From NCBI GenBank assembly GCA_964559355.1, contig CAZLHQ010000054.1, positions 1 through 18,473 on the forward strand: DNA of 18,473 nt, in the 5' to 3' direction. The notes beneath the pieces were generated by a model. That model did not search any database and was not told where the DNA came from. It saw nothing but the letters and a program-made list of their open reading frames with translations. The position numbers were made by a program, and so were the translations under genes. How positions within the stretch are numbered: position 1 is the stretch's first letter; each line of letters begins with the position of its first letter. Shown one piece after another: positions 7,300 to 13,772 of the stretch. Source of the stretch: JAEUMD01 sp964559355. GTDB lineage: Bacteria; Pseudomonadota; Alphaproteobacteria; Rhizobiales; Hyphomicrobiaceae.

Positions 7300-7809
7300 T
7301 CACGCCGCGCGGTTTGCCGCCTGCCGTTGACTAATAGCGTGATCGATCCAGGCTTCGAGATTGTTCGCGATGGTGTTGTAGACCTGCTGACTGTTCCAGC
7401 CCGCCGGATTGTAGACCGGCACATAATCCGACAGTCTCCGGCCGTTATTGAGCCCGATCCCGATGAATGGACTAGCACCCATCGTGGACGTCGTACCGGA
7501 ACGAGCGCAAGTCAGGCCGTGGATGTTGATGCCAAGCACACCCTTGCCGTCATCCCAGCCTTTGCGAATTTCATAGTTGACCCACGAGCGAGAAGCCGTG
7601 TTCGCGCCGATCAGCACCACGACACAAGACTTGCCTTGCATTTGGCCGTCGATCCAACGCTGAATGGCTGCATCGCCGCCGCGCTTGATCGTTTCCCATT
7701 CGTTGGCATGACAGACCCGCTGACCTTCAATCGCGCCCATGTGGCGGACTTGGTTCGTGCGGAAGCAATCGTCGTCGTAGCAAAAGCTGAAAAATACGTG
7801 GCGCGGCAT
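7300..7809 (-). CDS. TIR-like domain protein (MTH538/ThsB type, DUF1863)
   Basis: The whole 169-residue product is one TIR-like domain of the class found in ThsB of the Thoeris defence system. TIR domains of bacterial defence hydrolyse or cyclise NAD+; activity is not shown here. Visible family blocks are MPRHVFFSFCYDDD at the N-terminus with NQVR after it, WETIKRGGDAAIQRWID near residue 38, GKSCVVVLIGANTASRSWV near 59, NYEI with the candidate catalytic Glu at residue 80, and GKGVLGINIHGL near 88. There is no signal peptide or membrane segment. The start is taken at 7809 because the fold begins there and GAGG lies 9 nt upstream; the frame is open to 8127, but that part mirrors the upstream gene. 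It sits 11 bp after the membrane-protein gene, so both are likely co-transcribed. My hand count over 7321-7800 gives 271 of 480 G+C, lower than in fabH. Confidence 0.85.
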   Translation of the reverse strand: MPRHVFFSFCYDDDCFRTNQVRHMGAIEGQRVCHANEWETIKRGGDAAIQRWIDGQMQGKSCVVVLIGANTASRSWVNYEIRKGWDDGKGVLGINIHGLTCARSGTTSTMGASPFIGIGLNNGRRLSDYVPVYNPAGWNSQQVYNTIANNLEAWIDHAISQRQAANRAA

Positions 7810-7820
7810 GAGCGAATCCC

Positions 7821-8234
7821 TCAGGCTCGCAAGAGTCCGATCAAGGCTAGGACGGCGAGCAGCGTTCCATAAAGCCAACTGACCGACCACGCTGCGGCGA
7901 TTCGTGCCGTCGAGTCTACCTGTGCGTCGTACCTGTCCACACGCATGTCGAACGGCTCCATCTCGACGCCTTTGCGAACGTCGTCGTAGAGCTTGCGGTA
8001 CAGCCGCTCCAATCGCAGGTAGCTGGCATCCAGCCATCCGAACACGAGCACCGGCCCAGCTGCCGAGATGAAGTATTTCCAACTCGGATTGGGCACCGCG
8101 CCGATGAGGGCGATGACACCAGCGCACAACGTTACGGCCAGCGACTTGAGCGCGAAGCTGTTCGACGCCATGCGTGCAATGATAGCTTGGATCATTGCCA
8201 AGTGGGCTATCTGGCGTTCAGTGCGGTCTTCCAA
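7821..8234 (-). CDS. Three-helix membrane protein paired with the TIR-like gene
   Basis: I know this protein type only as an unnamed family often seen beside MTH538-type TIR genes (from memory). The 137-residue product has an amphipathic start (MIQAIIARMASNSFALK) and then three hydrophobic segments: about SLAVTLCAGVIALIGA, KYFISAAGPVLVFGWLDA and SWLYGTLLAVLALIGLL. A charged stretch of about 45 residues with YLRLERLYRKLYDDVRKG lies between the second and third. No nucleotide-binding, SLOG or Macro domain is visible. The frame is open from 8444, but that would run through the tRNA. I chose a TTG at 8234, which has GGAG 9 nt upstream and lies just before the conserved part; an ATG at 8195 is the alternative. 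Its likely role, inferred only, is the membrane-acting half of a two-gene module with the TIR-like protein. Confidence 0.72.
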   Translation of the reverse strand: MEDRTERQIAHLAMIQAIIARMASNSFALKSLAVTLCAGVIALIGAVPNPSWKYFISAAGPVLVFGWLDASYLRLERLYRKLYDDVRKGVEMEPFDMRVDRYDAQVDSTARIAAAWSVSWLYGTLLAVLALIGLLRA

Positions 8235-8237
8235 ATT

Positions 8238-8272
8238 GTGCCGCTCCAATGAGTGCCGCCCTGAGTGCCGCT
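8238..8272. repeat. Short direct repeats in front of the membrane-protein gene
   Basis: Plus-strand GTGCCGC occurs at 8238, 8254 and 8266. The last two copies extend to TGAGTGCCGC (8250-8259 and 8262-8271), spaced 12 bp. They fill the space between the hairpin after tRNA-Pro and the probable TTG start, where an operator would lie. No good -35/-10 pair is visible there. Confidence 0.6.
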
Positions 8273-8279
8273 GGCATAA

Positions 8280-8310
8280 GAGCCCCATAGGGCAGAGCCC
8301 TAAGAGGCTC
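8280..8310 (-). terminator. Hairpin downstream of tRNA-Pro, likely its terminator
   Basis: GAGCC (8280-8284) pairs with GGCTC (8306-8310) and TAGGGC (8288-8293) with GCCCTA (8297-8302), separated by a 3x3 internal loop and closed by a 3-nt loop. In the minus direction it begins 16 nt after the tRNA CCA end and is followed by TTAT only, a weak U-tract. It could end the tRNA transcript or partly separate it from the two-gene module. Confidence 0.45.
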
Positions 8311-8326
8311 ATATTACTGCATAATT

Positions 8327-8404
8327 TGGTCGGAGCGGGGAGATTTGAACTCCCGACCCCCAGTCCCCCAGACTGGTGCGCTAACCAGGCTGCGCTACGC
8401 TCCG
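8327..8404 (-). tRNA. tRNA-Pro (anticodon GGG), CCA encoded
   Basis: The minus strand folds into a full cloverleaf. The acceptor stem CGGAGCG/CGCTCCG begins with the C1-G72 pair typical of proline tRNAs. The D stem is GCGC/GCGC, the anticodon stem CCAGT/ACTGG encloses loop CTGGGGG with anticodon GGG, and the T arm GGGAG-TTCAAAT-CTCCC is canonical. The discriminator base is A, followed by a genome-encoded CCA at 8327-8329. The tRNA lies downstream of the MerR and phosphopantetheinyl transferase genes in the same direction, and the TIR islet lies directly beyond its 3' end. Confidence 0.97.
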
Positions 8405-8483
8405 ATGCGACGCTTGTTTGGCATACGCCGGGCTTCAGGGTCAATCACCAATCCCGTGCCGGTGCGCCGCATGACTGCATGCC

Positions 8484-9272
8484 TCAGGCCTTGGCCGCCA
8501 CCAGCGCGGCGAGGCCCGCCTGCGTCTGTGGAAACACGCCGACCGGCGCCATCCCCCCCAACACCGCGGCCGGTGAGGCCACGGCCGCAAACCACGAACC
8601 AGGATCGCCGTCCACGCCAGCCAACGCCAATCGCCGTACCGACATGCCCGCCGGCTGCGGGCGTGCGGCAGCCGCCGGCGATGCCGCCCGTCGCGCCGCA
8701 ACCGAAGGGGCCAGCACGCCAAGCTCAGTCAGCAGATGTCCGATGCCGCAGCCTAGCGCCTTGGCGTAGGCCTCCAGGCAGACCCACGCGCGCAGCACGT
8801 TAACGTCCCCAATCGCATCTCCCAATGTGGCGTCACCCACCACCATGGCATCGTCGGCAATGCCAGCCGCAGCGTTAACCAGGGCCTGCCGGCGCGCTGG
8901 CGACATGTGCAATTGGCGTGCGCCTTCGATGTCGACACCGATGGGTCCTTCGCGCGCCACCGCGATCAAGCCGCGATCCTGCGCATGGGACAGGCTGAAG
9001 ACGATCTCGCCCTGGCTCATCAGCGCAGGCGGTAGCACGGGCTTGCCGAATGGCTCATGCGTGAACGCCACACGATCGAAGCGGCCATCGCCAACTGCGC
9101 GCGCGAGCAACAGTCGCAGCGAAATGGCGAGCGCGCGCCGTTGCTGCCTGCTGGCCCTATCGCCAATCGCGTTCAACCGGTGAACATCCTGGTCGGACAG
9201 GCGCGGCCGTGTCGCCTCGCACGCTTCGAGGGCGGCGCCAGAGCGGCCGAGATCAACCAGCCAGATCTCCAT
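8484..9272 (-). CDS. 4'-phosphopantetheinyl transferase, Sfp type
   Basis: The enzyme moves the phosphopantetheine arm of coenzyme A onto carrier proteins of fatty acid, polyketide or peptide synthesis in the cytoplasm. In the 262-residue product the expected blocks are present: GKPVLPP, FSLSHAQD with the conserved His near residue 96, GVDIE with metal-binding Asp and Glu near 114 and 116, and WVCLEAYAK with Trp, Glu and Lys near 163, 167 and 171. The Lys that usually precedes the Glu (WxxKE) is Leu here. The C-terminal third is Ala-rich and poorly conserved. The start at 9272 (MEIWLVDLG) fits the family; an ATG at 9323 would add 17 unrelated residues. The gene lies between the MerR gene and tRNA-Pro, in the same direction as the fabH-plsX cluster. 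Confidence 0.88.
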   Translation of the reverse strand: MEIWLVDLGRSGAALEACEATRPRLSDQDVHRLNAIGDRASRQQRRALAISLRLLLARAVGDGRFDRVAFTHEPFGKPVLPPALMSQGEIVFSLSHAQDRGLIAVAREGPIGVDIEGARQLHMSPARRQALVNAAAGIADDAMVVGDATLGDAIGDVNVLRAWVCLEAYAKALGCGIGHLLTELGVLAPSVAARRAASPAAAARPQPAGMSVRRLALAGVDGDPGSWFAAVASPAAVLGGMAPVGVFPQTQAGLAALVAAKA

Positions 9273-9337
9273 CGCGCCTCGCTTCAACGTGCTGCCACAC
9301 TCCGCTCTTCGCAGCGCGACCACGGCAACCCGCCGCG

Positions 9338-9372
9338 CCCAAAACCTAAAACCCAGAACCTAAAACCTAGAA
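9338..9372. repeat. Five tandem heptamers, consensus CC(T/C)A(A/G)AA
   Basis: Five 7-bp units stand head to tail: CCCAAAA, CCTAAAA, CCCAGAA, CCTAAAA, CCTAGAA, followed by CCC. The opposite strand shows regularly spaced GG or GGG runs. It lies between the MerR gene and the transferase gene, about 65 bp before the latter's start in the minus direction. The unit is too short for a CRISPR repeat and has no spacers. Function is unknown; slippage could make the copy number variable. Confidence 0.85.
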
Positions 9373-9529
9373 CCCATCGTCCGAGATGAAAACGCCAACC
9401 GCTTCCATCCCTATTACCCGGCCCCGCGCCTCGCCCGACCATAGCGCGCAAGACCATGCGTCACCGCATTGACGTCGGCATCACACTTCGCCTGCGGGCT
9501 GCGTTGCCGCAATGGCAGTTGCGCCCCGA

Positions 9530-10096
9530 TCAGCCTGCCGCGCGGGCGCCACGAGCCTGCGTTTCCACTGGAGCGACTTCGTCGCCACGTCCCATGAGGA
9601 TAGCGCGGCACGCCTCCAACTCGATGATGACCGCTTGCAACCCTTTGCGCGTGTCGAGCTTGTTGCCGCCACTCTTGGCCTTTGCCGCAGCAGGCTGCTC
9701 GACGGATTTGCGCGTGGTGGCAGTGCGCACGGGCATGCGGCTGGCGACATCTGCGACTTCCTCGGCATCGTCGCGCTCGGGAGCAGGCAACGAGCGCACC
9801 GAGGCCGCAGTGCCCGTCTCCGCCACTTCGCCGCCGATCTTCTTGACGGTATCGATGCCGCGCTCGCGCAAGATGCGTTGCACGCCCTTGATGGTGTAGC
9901 CCTCTGCGTGCAGCAGATGGCGAATGCCACGCAACAACTCCAGATCCTGCGGCCGGTAATAGCGTCGGCCGCCGCCGCGCTTCATCGGCTTGATCTGCGG
10001 GAATTTCACTTCCCAGAATCGCAGAACATGCTTGTGCAAATCCAGTTCGTCGGCCACCTCGCTGATGGTCCGGAATGCTTCCGCCGCTTTCGCCAT
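9530..10096 (-). CDS. MerR family transcriptional regulator
   Basis: The 188-residue protein opens with a MerR-type winged helix: TISEVADELDLHKHVLRFWE, then KFPQIKPMKRGGGRRYYRP and QDLELLRGIRHLLHAEGYTI with GVQRIL. The RFWE and RRYYRP blocks are the usual DNA-contacting parts of the family. The C-terminal half is Ala/Lys-rich with no metal-binding Cys pattern, so an effector cannot be inferred. This is the MerR member that, in my knowledge, follows ihfA in many alphaproteobacteria. GAGAGGG lies 5 nt before the ATG. The gap between it and ihfA contains two palindromes that could be its own operators. The target is unknown. Confidence 0.92.
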   Translation of the reverse strand: MAKAAEAFRTISEVADELDLHKHVLRFWEVKFPQIKPMKRGGGRRYYRPQDLELLRGIRHLLHAEGYTIKGVQRILRERGIDTVKKIGGEVAETGTAASVRSLPAPERDDAEEVADVASRMPVRTATTRKSVEQPAAAKAKSGGNKLDTRKGLQAVIIELEACRAILMGRGDEVAPVETQARGARAAG

Positions 10097-10362
10097 CGCT
10101 GCCCTCTCGCGCTATGACTAGGGGATTCTTCCCGCTGTAGGCTCCCTGCACCTGCCGGCCCCGCTAGCCAGCATGTTGACACGATTAATCGGTCCGATTT
10201 CAGACCAAAACTCTAATGCGACAACAATGAATTATGCTCAATTCATTGCTGACACGACACGCAATGCCCCTGGCCCCCATCGTTACGCCAGCGCGCCCGC
10301 CACGCGCAGCTGCCCTCATCGGGATCGGCTCGACGCACTCACCTGTAGACAGTCGACATGCT
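10097..10362 (-). promoter_or_regulatory. merR leader region with two dyads
   Basis: This 266-bp gap between ihfA and the MerR gene is AT-richer than its surroundings in the middle. It carries a perfect 9-bp inverted repeat (10225-10248) and a 10-bp palindrome CGATTAATCG (10182-10191). A TTGACA hexamer (10176-10181) points to the plus strand, where no gene follows, so I do not call it a promoter. Autoregulation by the MerR protein is a reasonable guess. Confidence 0.4.
10225..10248. promoter_or_regulatory. Perfect inverted repeat upstream of the MerR gene
   Basis: CAATGAATT, six bases ATGCTC, then AATTCATTG: exact 9-bp arms. The AT-rich arms would make a poor RNA terminator, but the symmetry fits a dimeric DNA-binding protein such as the MerR product. 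It lies about 130 bp before the MerR start. Confidence 0.5.
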
Positions 10363-10671
10363 TCAACGACGTTTGGAAAGCCCGTCGTTGATCTTGTCCT
10401 TCATGATGTTGCTGGCGCGAAACACCAGCACACGCCGTGGCGTGATCGGGACTTCCTCACCGGTCTTGGGATTGCGGCCGACCCGCTTGCCCTTCTGCCG
10501 AATGCCAAATGAACCAAACGAGGATAACTTGACTTGCTCGCCGCGCGACAGCGTGGTCGAGATCTCGCCCAAAATGACTTCGACCAAGTCCTGCGACTCG
10601 TTTCGAGGCAGGCCTACCTTGCGCACCAGGGCTTCCGCCAAATCGGCACGCGTCAACGTCTTGCCGCTCAT
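10363..10671 (-). CDS. ihfA: Integration host factor subunit alpha
   Basis: IHF-alpha pairs with IHF-beta to bind and sharply bend DNA, shaping the nucleoid and assisting promoters and recombination. The 102-residue product is complete and of standard length. It begins TLTRADLAEALVRKVGLPR, continues through the KLSSFGSFGIRQKGKRVGRN core and the GRNPKTGEEVPI arm tip with the DNA-intercalating Pro near residue 68, then ITPRRVLVFRAS. An upstream GTG or ATG could add 11 residues, but MSGKTLTRADL is the usual family start. It lies in the same direction as fabH and plsX, a conserved alphaproteobacterial order. Confidence 0.95.
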   Translation of the reverse strand: MSGKTLTRADLAEALVRKVGLPRNESQDLVEVILGEISTTLSRGEQVKLSSFGSFGIRQKGKRVGRNPKTGEEVPITPRRVLVFRASNIMKDKINDGLSKRR

Positions 10672-10858
10672 CGTGTCCGCTCGCTCCCCAAAACTTCTTT
10701 GCAATATTTTGCCGCATCGTACCGGTGGGCTTGGACAAGGTCAATCGCCCAAACGGTCAACCTGCTGAAATCTATGGATTAATCTAGGGGCCTGCGCGAC
10801 ACCCCTTGAACCCCCTTCAAATTGTGGGGTGAAAATCGCAAAAATTGCCGATCCCGGA
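10672..10858 (-). promoter_or_regulatory. ihfA leader with interrupted hairpin
   Basis: The 187-bp gap between fabH and ihfA contains CACCCC (10800-10805) and GGGGTG (10826-10831) flanking a TTGAA-CCCCC-TTCAA stem (10806-10820), with ATTGT unpaired. A T-rich stretch (minus strand) precedes rather than follows it, so it is not a standard terminator for fabH. It could be an operator or leader structure for ihfA. I cannot identify a firm -35/-10 pair. Confidence 0.35.
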
Positions 10859-11839
10859 CTACCAGCGCGCCAGCACCGCGCCCCAGGTGAAGCCACCTCC
10901 CATCGCCTCCATGAGGACCAGACTGCCCTCCTTGATGCGGTGCTCCTCGAATGCCTGATTGAGCGCCAGCGGGATCGATGCGGCCGACGTGTTGCCGTGC
11001 TTGCCCAGCGTGACGACGATCTTGTCGGGTGAAACGTTGAGCTTCTTGGCGATGCCGTCGAGAATGCGCTTGTTGGCCTGATGCGGGACGTAGAGGTCGA
11101 TCTCGTCGGCGGCATATCCCGTCGCCACCAGCGTCTCCTCGATGACGCCCGAAATCTTCTGCACCGCATGTCTGAAAACCTCGCGGCCATTCATGCGCAA
11201 ATGGCCCGTGGTCTTGGTCGAGCCCGGGCCGCCATCGACATAGAGCAGATCCTCGTAGCGGCCGTCGGAGCGGATGCGTGAAAACAGAATGCCGCGATCC
11301 TCGCGCGTGCCGTGGGTTGGCTGCGCCTCGAGCACAACCGCGCCGGCCCCGTCACCAAACAGCACGCAGGTGCCGCGGTCGGACCAATCGAGAATCCGCG
11401 AAAACGTTTCCGCCCCGACCACCAGCGCACGGCGGAACTGGCCGGTGCGCAACAGACTGTCTGCAATGGTGAGCGCGTAAACGAAGCCCGAGCACACGGC
11501 CTGCACGTCGAAGGCGGCGCCGCGCGTAATGCCAAGGCCGGCTTGAATGCGAACTGCGGTTGCGGGAAAGGTGCGGTCGGGCGTCGCCGTGGCGCATATG
11601 ACGAGATCGACATCGAGCGGATCGACACCGGCGCGCACCAGGGCCTGCTTGCAGGCAGCGATGCCCAGATCGGACGTCAGCTCACCGTCGGCGGCAATAT
11701 GGCGCGAGTGAATTCCGGTGCGCTCGACGATCCATTCGTCTGTCGTATCGACGATCTTTGCCATATCGGCATTCGTCACCACACGCTTGGGCACACAAGC
11801 GCCGACGCCGCGGATCACCGATCGATTGACTGCAACCAC
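10859..11839 (-). CDS. fabH: 3-oxoacyl-ACP synthase III (KAS III)
   Basis: FabH starts type II fatty acid synthesis in the cytoplasm by condensing acetyl-CoA (or another short acyl-CoA) with malonyl-ACP. The 326-residue protein is full length. The catalytic triad is visible: Cys116 in DVQAVCSGFVYAL, His253 in VPHQANKRI and Asn283 in GKHGNTSAASIP. Other family blocks are TTDEWIVERTGIHSRHIA, FGDGAGAVVLEA, and GGGFTWGAVLARW at the end. The start is a GTG at 11839, the first possible one after an in-frame stop; only a weak GTGAG lies upstream. It follows plsX by 114 bp in the same direction, the classical plsX-fabH order, so an operon is likely. Confidence 0.96.
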   Translation of the reverse strand: MVAVNRSVIRGVGACVPKRVVTNADMAKIVDTTDEWIVERTGIHSRHIAADGELTSDLGIAACKQALVRAGVDPLDVDLVICATATPDRTFPATAVRIQAGLGITRGAAFDVQAVCSGFVYALTIADSLLRTGQFRRALVVGAETFSRILDWSDRGTCVLFGDGAGAVVLEAQPTHGTREDRGILFSRIRSDGRYEDLLYVDGGPGSTKTTGHLRMNGREVFRHAVQKISGVIEETLVATGYAADEIDLYVPHQANKRILDGIAKKLNVSPDKIVVTLGKHGNTSAASIPLALNQAFEEHRIKEGSLVLMEAMGGGFTWGAVLARW

Positions 11840-11953
11840 TGTGTCTCACTTTCCGGCCCGCCTCGGACGCGGCTTACGCTATGCCGCTTTCAAGGCTCGC
11901 CCCATAGATCATTCGTCTCAAACGTGTCGCATCACCCACATCGGCGCGCTCAA

Positions 11954-13021
11954 TCAATTGGTTCCCTGCTCACCCGCCTCACGCGCCGCGGCGTCCGCAT
12001 TCATCGCCGCGTGGAACGTCTCGAGATCGGTGGCCAAGCGCGCGACTAGGCCGCTGTCGGCCATCTCGTAGGCCAAGTCCACCGCGCTTGCAAAACCAAG
12101 CGCATCGGTGCCGCCATGGCTCTTGATGGCGATCCCGTTGAGACCGAGGAACGTGCCGCCGTTGACGCGGCGGGGGTCCATCTTATGTTTCAGAACGCGA
12201 AAGCCCCCGCGGGCCAGAAACGCGCCGAGCTTCGACATCGCCGTGCGCGTCATCGCATCCTTCAGGTACTGGCCGACTTGGCGCGCAGTGCCTTCCGCCG
12301 TCTTCAAGGCGATGTTGCCGGCAAAACCTTCGACGACAACGACATCGGCGACACCCTGGCCGATCTCATTGCCTTCCACGAAACCCTTGTAGGTCAGCGG
12401 CAACGCGGCGCCCTTCAGCCAGGCGTGGGCCTGCTTGACCTCCTCGGCGCCCTTGATCTCCTCGACGCCGACGTTGAGCAGCCCGACCGTCGGCCGCTCG
12501 ATGTGGAACAGTGCGCGCGCCATCGCCGCACCCATCATGGCGAAATCGCCAAGCTGGCGCGCGGTGGCGCCGATGTTGGCTCCCACGTCCAGCACTATGC
12601 ATTCCGCCGACACCGTCGGCCACAAGGCCGCAATCGCCGGCCGCTCGATGCCGGGCATCGGCCGCAGGATCAGCTTTGCCATCGCCATCAGCGCGCCAGT
12701 GTTACCGGCGGAAACCGCTGCGTGCGCCTCGCCCTTCTGCACCGCCTCGAGGGCCAGCCACATGCTGGAGCCTTTGCCGCGACGCAGCGCCTGACTAGGC
12801 TTGTCCTGCATGGCGATGACGATATCGGTGGCAACGATGCGCGTGCGCTTGGCAAGCTGCGGGTGCCGCGCAAGCCCGGCCTCGAGCTCGGCCTGCTTGC
12901 CGGTGACGATGAAGCTCAAATTCGGATGGCGCTCGAGCGAGATTGCAGCACCACCCAGCACTACGGCTGGGCCATGGTCCCCGCCCATGCCGTCGAGGGC
13001 TATGGTTCTCGGCTGCTGCAT
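11954..13021 (-). CDS. plsX: Phosphate acyltransferase PlsX
   Basis: PlsX converts acyl-ACP and inorganic phosphate to acyl-phosphate, the donor used by PlsY in the first acylation of glycerol-3-phosphate. It acts at the inner face of the membrane. The 355-residue product begins TIALDGMGGDHGPAVVLGGA, the family signature, and has SAGNTGALMAMAK, IAALWPTVSAECIVLDVGAN, EGNEIGQGVADVVVVEGFAG, and GGTFLGLNGIAIKSHGGTDA near the end. The ATG at 13021 opens directly into the signature; no strong ribosome site precedes it. It lies between DUF177 and fabH in the same direction. Confidence 0.96.
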   Translation of the reverse strand: MQQPRTIALDGMGGDHGPAVVLGGAAISLERHPNLSFIVTGKQAELEAGLARHPQLAKRTRIVATDIVIAMQDKPSQALRRGKGSSMWLALEAVQKGEAHAAVSAGNTGALMAMAKLILRPMPGIERPAIAALWPTVSAECIVLDVGANIGATARQLGDFAMMGAAMARALFHIERPTVGLLNVGVEEIKGAEEVKQAHAWLKGAALPLTYKGFVEGNEIGQGVADVVVVEGFAGNIALKTAEGTARQVGQYLKDAMTRTAMSKLGAFLARGGFRVLKHKMDPRRVNGGTFLGLNGIAIKSHGGTDALGFASAVDLAYEMADSGLVARLATDLETFHAAMNADAAAREAGEQGTN

Positions 13022-13211
13022 TGAAGTTTCAACGCCTCGCGATCACGAAAATCGGCGCCGAGACACCGCTCGCACGCGTTTCCCCGTCCCCCGGCGAAAC
13101 GGCCCGGAAGATAGCGCTTTGCACATGGCACACAACCGCTTTCTTGGATTTTTGAGGCAGGCTTCAACGATCTTGTGGGGCCGCTGCGGCCGGCACCGTC
13201 TCCGGCTGAGC
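13022..13211 (-). other. Gap between DUF177 gene and plsX
   Basis: This 190-bp gap holds no gene I can support. It includes a small palindrome TTGAAGTTTCAA (from 13021 to 13032, abutting the plsX ATG) and the GC-rich dyad GGCCGCTGCGGCC nearer the DUF177 stop. In rpmF-containing relatives the L32 gene sits at such a place, but no L32 reading frame is present here. Confidence 0.45.
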
Positions 13212-13772
13212 CTATTTCGGGTCCTTTAAGCGCGCGAGAACGGCAAATGGGCTGTCTGAAGCCGCAGCATCCGCATCCTGCTCCTGCCATTGGAAGGCTG
13301 CGTCGGATCGGCGCGGATAGGGATCGAGCGCGGTGGCGATCTGCTCATAGACCAGACGGCCGACGGCAATCGATCCTTGTTCGATCACCTCGCGCGAATG
13401 TTGCGACAGGATTTCCTGCTCCGCTTCGCCGTTCTTGCCCTCGGCATCCTGATGCAGCAGCTCGGGCGGCCAGTATTCCTCCTCAAACGTCTCGCGGATG
13501 TCGCTGTCGATGGGTTCCAGCGTGACAATGCACGATTGGGTCACATCAGCCGCCAATGTTCCCGTCAGCCGGTAGCGCCCGCCGCCGAGCGGCTTCAAGC
13601 GGTAGGTGACGTCAAGCCTGTGGCAGGCGGGGATGTCGAGCGCCCGTGCCACGGCAGCAAGCTCGGCCTCGTTTGCCGAACGCTCCATCGCCAGCCCGCG
13701 TTCGGGAATATCCTCGACGCGGTGCACCCACGCCGACAGGGCCTCGGTCGCTTCCATCGGCGGTCCGCTCAT
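13212..13772 (-). CDS. DUF177 (YceD-like) protein
   Basis: DUF177 proteins, including bacterial YceD and its plant counterparts, are linked to 23S rRNA accumulation; the precise activity is unsettled. The 186-residue product has the family core: VDVTYRLKPLGGGRYRLTG in near form, then DVTQSCIVTLEPIDSDIRE, EEEYWPPE, an acidic stretch, GRLVYEQIATALDPYPR and the closing SPFAVLARLK. The frame is open upstream, but the ATG at 13772 overlaps the stop of the chaperone gene as ATGA and has GGGAGG 6 nt before it, so translational coupling decides the start. It lies upstream of plsX, the family's usual place. Confidence 0.92.
   Translation of the reverse strand: MSGPPMEATEALSAWVHRVEDIPERGLAMERSANEAELAAVARALDIPACHRLDVTYRLKPLGGGRYRLTGTLAADVTQSCIVTLEPIDSDIRETFEEEYWPPELLHQDAEGKNGEAEQEILSQHSREVIEQGSIAVGRLVYEQIATALDPYPRRSDAAFQWQEQDADAAASDSPFAVLARLKDPK

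Noticed and set aside
7165..7872. A 235-residue plus-strand frame antisense to the TIR-like gene
   Set aside because: The minus frame gives a clear TIR-like domain with its own ribosome site; the plus frame has no recognisable motif.
9338..9372. CRISPR array
   Set aside because: The units are 7 bp and directly tandem with no spacers, and no cas gene is in the window.
10176..10204. Plus-strand promoter with TTGACA
   Set aside because: The spaced -10 position (TTCAGA) is poor and no plus-strand gene follows.
13022..13211. A missing rpmF (ribosomal protein L32) gene between DUF177 and plsX
   Set aside because: No L32-like frame is visible; in Hyphomicrobiales rpmF is commonly elsewhere, so its absence is not unusual.
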